In this document: piece by piece, positions 30,282-42,311 of the stretch
Position numbering within the stretch: the stretch's first letter is position 1
How the letters are laid out: each line of letters begins with the position of its first letter
Source: Cladocopium goreaui
Lineage: Eukaryota; Sar; Dinophyceae; Suessiales; Symbiodiniaceae
Reading direction: 5' to 3'
Assembly (NCBI GenBank): GCA_947184155.2
Contig: CAMXCT020001113.1
Coordinates: 840,206-904,205, forward strand
DNA: 64,000 bases
The notes under the pieces: generated by a model
The model's database searches: none
What the model saw: only the letters and a program-made list of their open reading frames with translations
What the model was told of the DNA's origin: nothing
Program-made: the position numbers and the translations under genes

Positions 30282-32593
30282 TCAGTTCTCGCAAGTAGGT
30301 ATAGGAGGGCCTTTGCGTAAAAGCTCCTCCACTTGCTCCGTGAACCCCAGCAAGATGAGATTCTTCAGTTTGCGGGCACGCGTCAGCATGACATAGATGG
30401 CTAGCCACCAGTCCGCATCCTCTAGGCCACCACCACGACGCAAATCAACCAGCACACCTCCGTCCAAAGTCAAGCCTTGCGCGCTGTAAGCAGTGCGCAG
30501 CATGCCATGCAAAAGAGGAAACTGCCAGCGAATCACTTCAATTTTCTCGGTTTCCTCGCCTAGCTTCAAATCAATTTGAACTCTGCATGCACCAATTCCA
30601 CAAAGAACAATGTCTTTGCGTCAGTTGTGTGATCGGCCACATTCTGAAACTTTTCTTCCCACGTCTGCAACAGAGCATCTTCCATGGGCGAATTCTTTCC
30701 TTTAAGTAATTTCACCCATATACCTTTGGCCATGTAGTCCGGAAAAAAATGACAGAATCCAGGTTCACGACGGTCCAGGCGCTTCTGATCTTCATGGTGC
30801 AAATCCACTTTTACTACCACTGCCAGTTTGTCTTTAACCAATCCAAGGTGTGGAGCCAAGACATCCGCCAGTCGCACAACCATGTTCTCGTGCACCAGTA
30901 GCATGCCTTGCAATTTGCCAGTGCGATGCGGGTTTGGAACAGTGAGCAGTTGATGTGTCAGCTGCTTGTCTATGGCTTTATTTTTTCTGGAATGCCTTTG
31001 GTCAGCAGCTTGCAAACAAAATAACGGCACATCCAGGTCTTGCGCATCTCGATTTGCCCGTTCCACCATGCTGCGAGCAATTTTCTCCCAATACATTCCA
31101 ATGACGTGACGTGACCATGCTTGAACAAGTCCGTGGTTAGTTCTTTCTTGCAATTTTCGATTTTGCGAGTGCGCAGCTGAGCCAAGTGATCCTCGGACAA
31201 AGGAGCAGCAGGCGTGCACGTGCGCATGGCTGTTGTGATTTCTGGCAGGTGAGCATCCAGAAACCGCTTCGACTTCTTCAAATGAATCACTGTATCAATG
31301 GTCATCAATGGCGCCTGGGCAGCATGGTGTTCTGTCTGCACTCTGTGCGGCATTTTGCGGATCAGCTCTTCGAGATTGTCAGCTAAGGAGATCTCGTTGG
31401 CAGGCTTGATCTGCAAAAAATCACCTGCAATCAGCAAAATTGGTATGTGTCCCATGAGCTCTCCTGGGTGGAAATAGCTGGCTGGATCAAGGCCTTCATC
31501 TTGACGGGCGCGCATGCTGCGGTAAAGCATCATGTTTTCCACTGCAGCTGGCACCAAACTGATTTCATCTTGAATGATTAAAATTTTCGGCTGCCAGCGT
31601 TGTTTCATCTCTTGCTCTTTTGTCTTCAAGGCCAAATGCTTGTTGCGCAAACTGGCTACACGATACGAGCAAGCAGTATGACATGTTCGCGCGCGCGATA
31701 GACATCATTGGAAATGGCATCCGATTGGGCATGGCTGAAGGTGGCAATCATGTATCGCTCTTCTTCTCCGGGCCTGGCTGGAAAAAAGTGACAAAAAACA
31801 TCCAGCATGAGCTCCAAAATGATTGTCGTCTTGCCAGTGCCACCGGCGCCAATCAAAAGGCATGCGTGCTGCGCGCGTTTTCGCAAAGGTATTTTGTTCT
31901 CTTCTTCCTGTAAAGCGACATCCATTGCCTCACCAAACCATCTGCAAGCAGACAATTGCTCCGGCGCCAGCTTGAATCCAGCGGCAGACTTTTCAAACGC
32001 AGCAACCTTCCGCGCCATCGCTGCAGATGGCTTGCTAAAGGTACGCCATTCTGCTTCTGGCATCGCGACATCACTGTTTGCAGCCAACTCTCCTGCGCGC
32101 TCTGCGCAGTCGCTCGTAGCAGCCCGGTCCGCCGACAAGCGGCTGAGGCCCATGCTATCATTTGTCATGGCGGCGCGCTGAGCATCCAGTAGCGGCTGCG
32201 TGATCATGGGCACTTTCTCTTTCAACCTCAGTTGTTCTGCTCGTGGATTCACTGCAGTGCCACTCGCGGCTTGCAGGCCGCAGTTCTATGCAACGCTTCT
32301 TCATCCCCTGTCAAGGGCAAAAGGCCGACAGAAATCATGTCGCGCACAAACTTGGTGGAATCTTCCCAACGTTGAATCTCTTCTAGCTGCGGTGCAATGA
32401 AATCTCCAATCTCGAAGAAGGGCGTTCCCTCAGCACAAGCGCCTTTGGCGAATAGCAAGAAGGATTTATTCGATCTATGCGGCAATCTCTCTGCATAGTT
32501 CTCAAAGGCAACGTCTACACCAAACAAAAGCTGCGCAAATTTCACAGTGTCATCCCAACTCGTGACACCAAATGGCCATGATCTCTTTGCCAT
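30282..32593 (-). pseudogene. Pif1-like helicase, broken by frameshifts
   Basis: Read leftward from the ATG at 32593, five overlapping frames carry one continuous homology. Walker A is LLIGAGGTGKTT, Walker B is IIQDEIS, motif III is LIAGDFLQIKP, and the end carries AYSAQGLTLDGG and VMLTRARKL, the motif V-VI pattern of superfamily 1B Pif1 helicases, including those of Helitron transposons. Frame changes occur near 32250, 31655, 31100 and 30568, so no intact protein results unless unusual introns remove the breaks. I see no HUH nuclease (Rep) domain, so Helitron origin is a guess. Codon bias is preserved, so decay is recent. N-terminal 115 residues (MAKRSWPFGVTSWDD) are unrecognised. Confidence 0.8.
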
Positions 32594-33539
32594 GGCTCTT
32601 GAAACACAAGACCTTCCCGGTCAAAACCAGTTCAGTCCCAATGTGTTCAAACTTCCCAAGTGCAAAAAGACAGTGTCCATCTTGCAGTGTCAAGCGACAT
32701 CTAAATATCTAGATCGTATGTAACTTCTCCACTCTTTCTCACTGAAACATTTCGAAGAGATACACCTACTACATTTATATTCTCAAGCGTTTCATCTCCC
32801 TATCCTTTGAGCACTATTATCTTATTCACGTTTCTGCTTGTGCTTGAGCTCGCGTCGGCTGTTGCGCAAGGTCCCAAAGCACAAGCTGCTTTCCAAATCA
32901 CTTATCCAACACTTTTGAAAGCAGCCACTGGCCAATGTGCTTACTTCCACTCAAACTCCTCGCCTGCGCAGCACTCGCAGATTGGTCACCCTCGGCCATC
33001 ACCTGCCAAGCAAACAAAAACACGCAAGAAGACACTACTGATCACATAACCTCCTCCTGCTGAATGCTTCTATGATGATGTCCATCCTGCCTCTGGCCCG
33101 CGATCGAGTAGATGAGGGCTCAAATGCTCCAACAAATGTTCCGATGTCACATATCCACCATGCTACCATAGCTGTGATACACAATAGAAACTCTGTGTGA
33201 TGTTGACTGTCTCAAGCATCAATCCAGCATGAGATCCCTTCAAGTAATTTGTAGTAACTTGCTGTAAGATGTTGCCTGTCTCAAGCGTCTTTGCAAACAG
33301 CTCCAAAGGTACAGAAATGGAAATGTCTCTGTCCACCCCAGTGACTCTGTCATCTGTTCAAACTGATTGCTTCAAACTTTGCCACCCGCAAAGTCAGAAG
33401 TGGCATTGCCCCGATCACACTACCACACACCTGCAAGTTCGCAAGTAATATATCACATACTTGTCTGATATTCTTTCTAACTTTCTTCTGCACATTCTTT
33501 GTCCCATATCTTCCTACATGAGGTCCGGCAGGGAAAGAT
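32594..33539. other. Unassigned DNA
   Basis: Contains a plus-strand 80-codon frame at 32807-33049 beginning MSTIILFTFLLVLELASAVA, which resembles a signal peptide but has no codon support and no context. GTAACTTGCTGTAAGATGTTG-type near duplications occur around 33200-33290. Confidence 0.3.
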
Positions 33540-33773
33540 TTGCCAGGTAGAATGCCAGAAAATATGCCAGAAGATATGCCAGATAGATATGCCAGAAGAT
33601 ATTCCAGAAGATATGCCAGATAGAATGCCAGATAGAATGCCAGATAGAATGCCAGATAGTAGAATGCCAATAGAATTTGCCAGAAGGTACATGTGCAGAT
33701 AGAAAATGACCAGAAGATATGCCAGATAGAATGCCAGAAGATTTGCCAGATAGAATGCCAGAAGATATGTCAG
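33540..33773. repeat. AGAATGCCAGAAGATATGCC tandem array, cut by gap
   Basis: Irregular tandem units built from GATATGCCAGA and TAGAATGCCA words. The array runs into the gap at 33774 and does not resume on the other side. Confidence 0.9.
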
Positions 33774-33873
33774 NNNNNNNNNNNNNNNNNNNNNNNNNNN
33801 NNNNNNNNNNNNNNNNNNNNNNNNNNNNNNNNNNNNNNNNNNNNNNNNNNNNNNNNNNNNNNNNNNNNNNNNN
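33774..33873. other. Assembly gap (100 N)
   Basis: 100 Ns after a tandem repeat; true length unknown. Confidence 0.99.
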
Positions 33874-33981
33874 GCAGGCGCAAGGGATTGTGCACCTTGT
33901 CAAAAGTGAGCAATAGTGCAGTGAACCTGACACATGCCTCGCGTCAAAAGTGAGCAAAATGTGAGGGTTTTGTAGCATTTT

Positions 33982-35185
33982 GAACTACAACCACCATTAC
34001 ACCACACTACATTCCACTACACTACACTACACTCCACTACACTCCACTACACTACACTACACAACACTACATTCCACTACACTACACTCCACTACACTCC
34101 ACTACACTACACTACACAACACTACATTCCACTACACTACACTAAAATTACACTACGCTCCACTACACTACACTACAACTTCACTACTCCACTTTAAACT
34201 ACACTACACTGAATGACACTGCACTAGACCTACAACTACAACTGCAACTCCAACTACACTACATTACACTACACTAATGACATTACACTACACTACACTA
34301 CAGTACACTACATTTCACTACATCACACTAACTACAACTACAACTACATAAGACTACACTACACTACACTAATTACATTACACTACACTGCGCTACACTA
34401 CACTACACCCCACTCCACTCCACTACACTACACCTCACCACACTACACTCCACTACACCGCAGTACACTACACCACGCGACGCTACACTACACTACACTG
34501 CACTACACTACACTACGCTAGACTAGACTAGACTAGACTAGAGTAGGCCAGACTACACTACATTACACTACACTACACTACACCACACTACACTACACTA
34601 CACTAACTACAACTACAGCTCCAACTAAAACTACAACGACAACTACAACACATTACATAACACTACACTACAACTACAACTACAATTTACAACTACAACT
34701 ACACTACACACTACACTACACTACATTACATTACATTACACTACATCACACTAACTACAACTACAACTACAACTACAAAAGACTACACTACACTACACTA
34801 CACTAATTACATTACATTACACTACACTACACGACACTACACTACACGACGCTACACTACACTACTGTACACTGCACTACACTACACTACACGACACTAC
34901 ACTACACTACACTACGCTACATTACGCTACGCTACGCTACACTACACTACACTACACCACTAATTGCATTGCACTACGCTACCCTACACCACACTACACC
35001 ACACCACACCACACTACACTCAGCTGCACCACACCAGCCTACCCCACATTGCATTACATTACATTACATTACACTACACTCATTACACCACCACAAAGGC
35101 AACTGCAACTACACTACACTAATTACAGTACACCACAACTCCACTACACTACAACTACAACTACAGCTGCGCTACACCACACTAC
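33982..35185. repeat. ACTAC pentanucleotide microsatellite
   Basis: About 1.2 kb of degenerate (ACTAC)n / (CACTA)n with interspersed CAACTA, CATTA and ACTCC variants and a few higher-order duplications. Not a CACTA transposon: there is no terminal structure. Confidence 0.96.
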
Positions 35186-35267
35186 ATCCAGCAGTTGTGG
35201 GTGAGGTGACCGACCAGGTGACCACTGCAACCATTGCAGCCCTCCAAAAAACACAGCTCAGACCACC

Positions 35268-35380
35268 ATTCGGTCCATCAGTGGATTCGCTCTGCCATCC
35301 GTGATTCACAACAACCAACCTCTCCTATAGGTCTTCTATTTTTGAAACTTCCGCCACCGCCTTGTGCGGCACTACTGGTA
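35268..35380 (+). repeat. 113-bp repeat, left copy
   Basis: From TTCGGTCCATCAGTGGATTC to GCGGCACTACTGGTA. A copy about 95% identical, same orientation, lies at 38098-38210. Both follow an ACTAC microsatellite. Confidence 0.9.
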
Positions 35381-36384
35381 TATGGGATAATCCTTCCCAT
35401 TGACTAATATTGTTCAAGATGGTTAAAACCACCAACCAGATGAGTATACCCCGTTCCCCATGCGCTGATGTAAGACATGACCCAACTAACGGTTCGTCAA
35501 TGGGATGGTTTCGGAATGATATCCAATGGCCTGTTTTCTATCCCAACTATATGGTGTCATCCCCTATAAAACCATTGTGAATGGCGGGATGAATGATGGA
35601 CGCTTCCCGATTCCGAAAATTTTCGACATCAAAAAGTGCTTTTTAAGGCTAAGGGGAATCTAAGAAGTTTGCCAAAAGAACCGTTGTTCATAGGTAAATC
35701 ATGGTCTGGTTGGTGGTTTCAAACATTTTTTGTTTGCCATAATATATGGGATAATCCTTCCCATTGACTAATATTTTTCAAGACGGTTAAAACCACCAAA
35801 CAGTGGTGTTTCACGGGCAATGTTCATCCATTTTTCCCGGCAAACTGGATGGGGGGAGTAACCCAGAAACCTATGAGGACCACTGCTGAAAGGTGTTGGA
35901 TCTCTGGTGCATCCAACTTCGACTCTCCGGTAAACTAAGATAACTATCAAAAATGATCATTTATATTCATTTATGACTCAGTTTAAGATAACTATACACT
36001 ATATAGATATTTAGTACGCCTTTATTATTGGTTGCGAGTGATTGATAAGCCCTTAATAAGCCCTTATTTTCATCAATCATCAACAACCACTAGTAAAATG
36101 TTTACGAATATGAGAGCTAGCACTTAATCGAAGGAAGTTTAGAAGTCAAACTTCCGACAATATGGACAGATGAAAAGCAGAGCAGGGCAGAGGCAAAGAG
36201 AAGAGAAAGATTAGAAGAGAGAAGAGTAGAAGAGAAAGAGTCAGAAGAAAGAAGATACAGATGCGCGAAAAGGTAGGAAAGTCGCGAAACACTGTGTTTT
36301 TCCAATGATTTGTGGCTCCGGAGGGTCGAAAAGTAGGCTCGCTAAAGCGGCGGGTGCGGACCCAGCTGGCCACAGGAGCGATGA
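35381..36384. other. Dispersed-repeat DNA between two satellites
   Basis: No gene. It holds family-B MITE pieces (35381-35447; a fuller copy at 35708-35812 from TCTGGTTGGTGGTTTCAAAC to AAAACCACCAAACAG), and a GA-rich GAAGAGAAAGA tract at 36195-36260. Confidence 0.6.
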
Positions 36385-36387
36385 AAA

Positions 36388-37135
36388 ATTGCACGCCGTT
36401 GTGGCGCGAAGCACATTTCCAAGTCAAAATGTACAAAACACACCAGGTCCGGACCACTTTTGGAAGTTGGGATGTCGAAAAAGTGCACGCCGTTGTGGCG
36501 CGAAGCACATTTCCAAGTCAAAATGTACAAAACACCTCAGCGTCGGACGACTTTTGGAAGTTGCAATGTCGAAAAAGTGCACGCCGTTGTGGCGCGAAGC
36601 ACATTTCCAAGTCAAAATGTACAAAACACCTCAGCTCCGGACCACTTTTGGAAGTTGAGATGTCGAAAAAGTGCACGCCGTTGTGGCGCGAAGCACATTT
36701 CCAAGTCAAAATGTACAAAACACCTCAGCTTCGGACCACTTTTGGAAGTTGAGATGTCGAAAAAGTGCACGCCATTGTGGCGCGAAGCACATTTCCAAGT
36801 CAAAATGTACAAAACACCTCAGCTTCGGACCACTTTTGGAAGTTGAGATGTCGAAAAAGTGCACGCCGTTGTGGCGCGAAGCACATTTGGAAGTCAAAAT
36901 GTACAAAGCACACCAGCTCCGGACCACTTTTGGAAGTTGAGATGTCGAAAAAGTGCGCACCGTTGTGGCGCAAAGCACATTTCCAAGTCAAAATGTTAAA
37001 AACACCACATGTTCGGACCACTTTTGGAGGTTCAGATGTCGAAAAAGTGCACGCCGTTGTGGCGCGAAGTACATTTCGAAGTCATAATGTTAAAAACACC
37101 AGGGGTTCGGACCACTTTTGGAGGTTCAGATGTCG
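36388..37135. repeat. Eight-copy 94-bp satellite
   Basis: Starts of GCACGCCGTTGTGGCGCGAA occur at 36391, 36485, 36579, 36673, 36767, 36861, 36955 and 37049: exactly 94 bp each time, with substitutions but no indels. As 94 = 3 x 31 + 1 the frame rotates from unit to unit, so the overlapping open frames (KCTPLWREAHFQVKMYKT and so on) are not a repeat protein. The array ends directly in ACTAC microsatellite. Confidence 0.96.
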
Positions 37136-37139
37136 CTTC

Positions 37140-37835
37140 GCTTCACTACACTACACTACACTACACTCCGCTACACTACACTACGCTACAATACACTACA
37201 TTACACTACGCTACACTACACTACACTACTTTCCACCACACTTCACTACACTACACTCCACTCCACTACATGACAACTACAACTACAACTACACAACTAC
37301 ACCCCACTACACTCCACTACACTACATCACACTACACCACACTACATTACACTACACTACACTACCTTCCACTACACTTCACTACATTACACTACACTAC
37401 GCTACACTACAAATACAACTACCAAACGACACAACTACACAACTTCACAACTACATTCCACTACACTCCACTACGCTAAATTACACTACACTACACTACA
37501 CTACACTCCACTACACTTCATTACACTACACTCCACAACACTACAACTAAAACTACACAACTACACAACTACACTCCACTAAATTACACTACACTACATT
37601 ACACTACACTACACTCCACTACACTACATTACACTACACTACACTACCTTCCACTACACTTCACTACATAACATTACACTACAACTACAACTACAAAACT
37701 ACACTCCACTACACTCCACTACACTAAATTACACTACACTACACAACAGTACACTACACTACACTACATTCCACTACACTCCACTACACTACACTACATT
37801 ACACTACACTGCATTACACTGAATGACACTGCACC
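37140..37835. repeat. ACTAC pentanucleotide microsatellite, second block
   Basis: Same unit as at 33982-35185, with ACTCC and CAACTA variants. Confidence 0.95.
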
Positions 37836-38060
37836 ACAGATAGACAGGTAGACAGATAGACAGATAGATAGATAGATAGACAGATAGACTGGTAGACAGC
37901 TGGACAGATAGCCAGGACAAAGAGAGAGAGAGATAGATAGATAGACAGATAGATAGATAGATAGGTAATGAGATGAAAGAGAGAGAGAGAGACAGATAGA
38001 TAGATAGATCGATAGATAGATAGATACATAGAAGATAGACAGGTAGGTAGGTAGATAGTC
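37836..38060. repeat. GATA/GACA microsatellite
   Basis: GATA and GACA tetranucleotides with GAGA runs, directly before the second 113-bp repeat. Confidence 0.95.
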
Positions 38061-38097
38061 AGAGCAAGAGAGAGAAAGAGAGGAGACCTCAAGCACC

Positions 38098-38210
38098 TTT
38101 CGGTCCATCAGTGGATTCGCTCTGCCATCCTTGATTCACAACAACCAATCTCTCCTATAGGTTTCCTATTTTTGAAACTTCCGCCACCGCCTTGTGCGGT
38201 ACTACTGGTA
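38098..38210 (+). repeat. 113-bp repeat, right copy
   Basis: Direct repeat of 35268-35380. Its partner and the similar upstream microsatellite suggest a duplicated unit. Confidence 0.9.
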
Positions 38211-38565
38211 GACAGCCAAACGCTAACAGTATCAATCACAAACAGCCCTTAAGCCATACAGCCAAGCCAGCCACTTGAGGAATGTGAGAGTGAGTTGGAC
38301 AGCTGCATTGAAAATCCGATGCTTGACAGCAACAAAAAATCTGCAAGGTTCCGATATCTCAATGTGTGCAAGTCATGCAAAGGAAACCACTCCCTGATTC
38401 TGATTGGCCTCGACTTACACACATGACGCGCAATCACTGGTTTATTTACAAACAAGCAAAGTGTACCAAATGATTCGCTTCCACACATTTGATTGGTGTT
38501 GTTTGGTTGATTTCCAATGTGTCGCATCCGGGGAGCTTCCTGAAAAAGCAGAAAAATAACAAATT

Positions 38566-38665
38566 CCCTCTGGTAAACAAACATAGCTATTGAAAATTGC
38601 CATTTATAGTGGATTTTCCCATGAAAAATTGTGATTTTCCATAGTTATGTTAGTTTACCAGAGGG
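38566..38665. mobile_element. Family-A MITE-like element
   Basis: Inverted termini CCCTCTGGTAAAC and GTTTACCAGAGGG, with the shared interior AATGGTGATTTTCCATAG. About 100 bp, no coding capacity. Confidence 0.8.
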
Positions 38666-38683
38666 TAAATGAAGGATCAATTT

Positions 38684-38848
38684 CTGGTTGGTGGTTGATT
38701 GATGGTGGATTGACATATCTATACTGGTTGGTGGTGACTGGAACCATGGAATTTTCCATGACTTTCCATCTCTTGGGAATGCCATAATCCCAACCGACTT
38801 TCACTCCATCATTTTTCAGATTTGTAGGTAGGTATACCAGCAACCAGA
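38684..38848. mobile_element. Family-B MITE-like element
   Basis: Opens CTGGTTGGTGGTTG, contains GGAACCATGGAATTTTCCATG and CTCCATCATTTTTCAG, and closes ACCAGCAACCAGAT. The GGTTGGTGGTT / AACCACCAACC ends define the family. Confidence 0.75.
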
Positions 38849-39019
38849 TTTTCAATAGCACCTTGATTGCTTTTTGTATTGCAATGAAGAGCCCTCGTCA
38901 GTCTCATTGACAATCTTGTTTCTTGTGGTTTGATCGGGATATGCTGGTCATATCCCATGATTCTCGCCGGGTTGAACAATGGTTGTATCGTTGTTGGTGA
39001 CATCATCATAGAAGGTTTG

Positions 39020-39125
39020 CCCTCTGGTGAACATACAAAAAACTATGGTTAAAATCACCATAGAAAAAGTGAGTTTTCCCATGAAAAATGGTGATTTTGC
39101 ATAGTTATGGTTGTTTACCAGAGGG
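39020..39125. mobile_element. Family-A MITE-like element
   Basis: CCCTCTGGTGAACATACAAA to TTTACCAGAGGG followed by TA; same interior as the 38566 copy. A decayed relative lies at 39468-39556. Confidence 0.8.
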
Positions 39126-39754
39126 TAATTACCCTCAACCCATATGTTTTGGGTTGAACTCGCTTTGCCATTGCTTTCATCACCATTGGATAATTGATAG
39201 CAACTTCAAACGACCTCACCATGGTCTAGATCCTCAAAACAGTGAGCACTTTGAAACCGTTTCTTAAAATCTTGCTTCAGGTTTGTTTGATGTTTTCCTT
39301 GACACATAGTCATACTCCATAAAAAAACACGATGTTTGCTGATTGAACCATGTTTTGCTGATTAGATTCCCATGTTATCCATTGTTTGGGCGTGTCCGCT
39401 TTGGTCAATTGCAGTACGGTATATGTCAGGACCATCCAGATTTGAAAGGTATGAGTTTAACATGTTACCCTTTGGTAATTGAACATAGCGACAATGCCCA
39501 TGTACAGTTGATTTACCTACTATTTTTTCCATAGCTATGTTAATTTACCGGTTGCCTTATACAAAGTTGGGTCGCCTGGAAAGTCGTTCTTTAACTTGTT
39601 GTTGCTAGTCGGACGGATTTGAGGGTTTCCATAAATGGGAGGGACCACAAAATGGTTGCGTTACAAGGGAACATAAATCTTTTTTTGGGGCGGGAATATC
39701 CCATGTTTCATGGCAATTAATGGGATATATATATATAGTAATAATTTACTGGTT

Positions 39755-39865
39755 TGTGGTTTGGAACATGAATTTTATGACTTTCCATATATTGGGAATA
39801 ATAATCTCAACTGACTTTCATATTTTTCAGAGGGATAGGTATACCACCAACCAGATTAAGATGGA
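39755..39865. mobile_element. Family-B MITE-like element
   Basis: TGGTTTGTGGTTTGGAACATG to ATACCACCAACCAGAT, with internal CATATTTTTCAGAGGG. Confidence 0.7.
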
Positions 39866-40097
39866 TGATTTGGGGGTACCCCTATTTTAGGAAACCTCCA
39901 TTTATGGCTCAATTTTTAGTTGTACGGTTGCAACCAAACCGCCTCAATACTGAGGGGCTCATTTTGTAAACAAAATGCAATAGCTCGTCGTATGATGATC
40001 GGGGATCAAACATGATCATACGACATTCCGAATAGGATGACATCAATGCAGCAAGTTTGATGTACTCTGTCCTGATACATTCTATTCATACAATGTG

Positions 40098-40213
40098 GCC
40101 CCCCCAGTTATAAAAGTTGGTTTATAAGCCCCAGTAACTATAGGTATAAGTACCATAAACCATAGTTATTGGAGTTATGTTCACCAACTTAGCTATCGAA
40201 CGGGGGCCTCACA
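40098..40213. mobile_element. Family-C MITE-like element
   Basis: GGCCCCCCCAGTTATAA to TATCGAACGGGGGCC, with internal AAGTTGGTTTATAAGCCCC and an ACCATAGTTATTGG core shared with the copies at 57324, 58165 and 62359. Confidence 0.7.
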
Positions 40214-40654
40214 TTGTATTCATAGAAAGTGGTCCGCCCAACCTTTCAGGTTGGTTCAGTTGCACCCATCCAACCATAGAAAAAAATCCACCAAGGTTGG
40301 CCCATTGAAGCGCCTTAAACGGAAACGGACGTAGCTGTTATTCTCAGGGGGCATCACATTCCTAGAATGGTTGAAGCAAACATCGACAGGACACCTCCTG
40401 TTTTGGGCGTTTGTTGCTTCTATGTTTTACCTATTAAACCATTCCATTGACACATTGTGAAGGGGATTACCCCCATTAGACTTTTGTATATGAATATCAT
40501 CTAAATAGAAATATATATATATATATCATTACCATAGTTAGATGTTTATAAATCCTTAATCCTTCTAATATCATTGTAATATCATCTAACTATACTTTGA
40601 TATATCTGCCACAACTAAATGAACCTTGCCAAGTGGAACTACCGTGTAGGTATT

Positions 40655-40900
40655 GAGTGTATATATATATGTATGTATGTATATATATATGTATGTATAT
40701 ATATATATATGTATGTATATATATATGTATATATATATGTATGTATGTATATATATGTATGTATGTATACATATATATATTGAATTATACCTATTATATA
40801 TATATATTTAAAAAAAAACGTATACCTAATATATATATATTTATAATTACGCACATTTGTGTATATATATATTTACATTTGTATCTATCTACCAACCAAA
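40655..40900. repeat. TATATATGTATG microsatellite
   Basis: Alternating TATATA and TGTATG runs; all frames open but not coding. Confidence 0.93.
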
Positions 40901-40934
40901 TCGTCATTTTGTTGGTTATGAACCTATTACATCT

Positions 40935-41010
40935 CCATGTTCGTTGCTTCGGCATCGCGGCATCGCCCAGGAACTGCCACAACTACCTGGAAGCCGAAGC
41001 TGGGCGATGA
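40935..41010 (+). CDS. Candidate exon, frame ambiguous
   Basis: A GC-rich island in AT-rich DNA. One frame (RCFGIAASPRNCHNYLEAEA, about 17 of 23 third positions G/C) ends at TGA 41008-41010 or at a GG/GC donor just before it. Another (WKPKLGDEEILHQL) runs to a GTAGAT donor at 41030. An exon is likely but I cannot fix its frame. Confidence 0.35.
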
Positions 41011-41734
41011 AGAAATCCTGCACCAGCTGGTAGATGATAAACACCCTTTTACAATCCCATTAGTTACTAACTGGTATTGATTTGTATTGATAGTGTTGAA
41101 TTCCTATTAAAGAGGATGATTTGTTCTGATTCGGTATATACAAAATCCGACTAATGGTCATATAAATATCCGCTTATACTCCCATTATAGCCACAGAGTT
41201 GAATTATGCGATCCGAGTAGTCACTAACTGCTACAGGATTTCGCAACCATCCACAGTAGGATTTAATCCAACACGAAATCGGGATTTAATGGCTTTTACG
41301 GCTGATTTATGGGTTGAGTGCCTTAAGTCTATTTTCAAGAAAAAAGGGGGAGCCAGTTGGAGCTACAAATAGAGTTTCCCAACCGATAATTAGGACATTC
41401 CTTCTTGGCAGATAATATCTAAGATTAGCACTGAGCCAGTGCTATCGAATGGGCTTAATATTCTTGTGTAAATATGTGTAAATATGTATAGATGCGGATA
41501 GATACTAGCCATGCCAAAAGAAATGCAGATTGCAGGGTATCGTAGAAAGGTCATACATAGATCCACGTATACATGTACCAGTAGTACCCGCACGAGGCGG
41601 GGCGGAAGTTGCCTTAAAGATATATATAAGACCTTTCTCATCTATAGAACTTGCATGCGCCGTGCGCCAGCCAAGCCCGTGCGTGCGTGCACGCTGCGAA
41701 ACTGGTGTCTTGTTTCACATGTCACATTTGAAGC

Positions 41735-41975
41735 TCCACTTCACACTTCACACTTGACAGTCTTCACACTCCACACTACACACTTCACACTACACTCTTC
41801 ACACTGCACGCTTCCCACTGCAAACTCCACACTTCACACTTCACAGTCCACACTTCACACTTCACACTCCACACTTCACACTTCACACTCCACACTTCAC
41901 ACTTCACACTCCACACTTCACACTGCACTCTTCACGCCCCACACTTCACACTGCACTCTTCACACTCCACACTTC
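41735..41975. repeat. CTTCACACTCCACA minisatellite
   Basis: Imperfect 14-21-bp units of TTCACACT and CCACACTTCACA. The open frame (SHSTLHTSHST) is a repeat artefact. A 40-bp duplicated flank, GAACTTGCATGCGC(C/A)GTGCG, begins near 41648 and 42085. Confidence 0.9.
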
Positions 41976-42311
41976 ATCTCATCTGAGCTCTTCTCACCTT
42001 ATCCCAGCTCATCTCTTCTCATCTCATCTCTTCTCATATGTCACCTAAGCTTTCATGAATCACTTCCCAGTACTACTACTAAGGAACTTGCATGCGCAGT
42101 GCGCCAGCCAGGCCCATGACCTGCGCGCGTCCCCGGTGCAATGCAACGTGAAGCAAGCACTTTCCTCACACATCACATTGCACCCTTCACACGTCACATC
42201 TGAGCTCTTTTCATCTGGTTTCATGCCTTCCCATATGTCAGCTACGTTCTTCTTGGCTATTTTCATGTCATCTGAGCGCAGCTCAAACTTTCTCACGCGT
42301 TGGACCTACTT

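Noticed and set aside
33982-35185. CACTA-superfamily transposon
   Set aside because: The CACTA words are a pentanucleotide microsatellite without termini or transposase.
36312-37550. Repeat protein from the 94-bp satellite
   Set aside because: The unit length is 1 modulo 3, so the frame shifts with each unit, and the longest frame runs on into ACTAC microsatellite.
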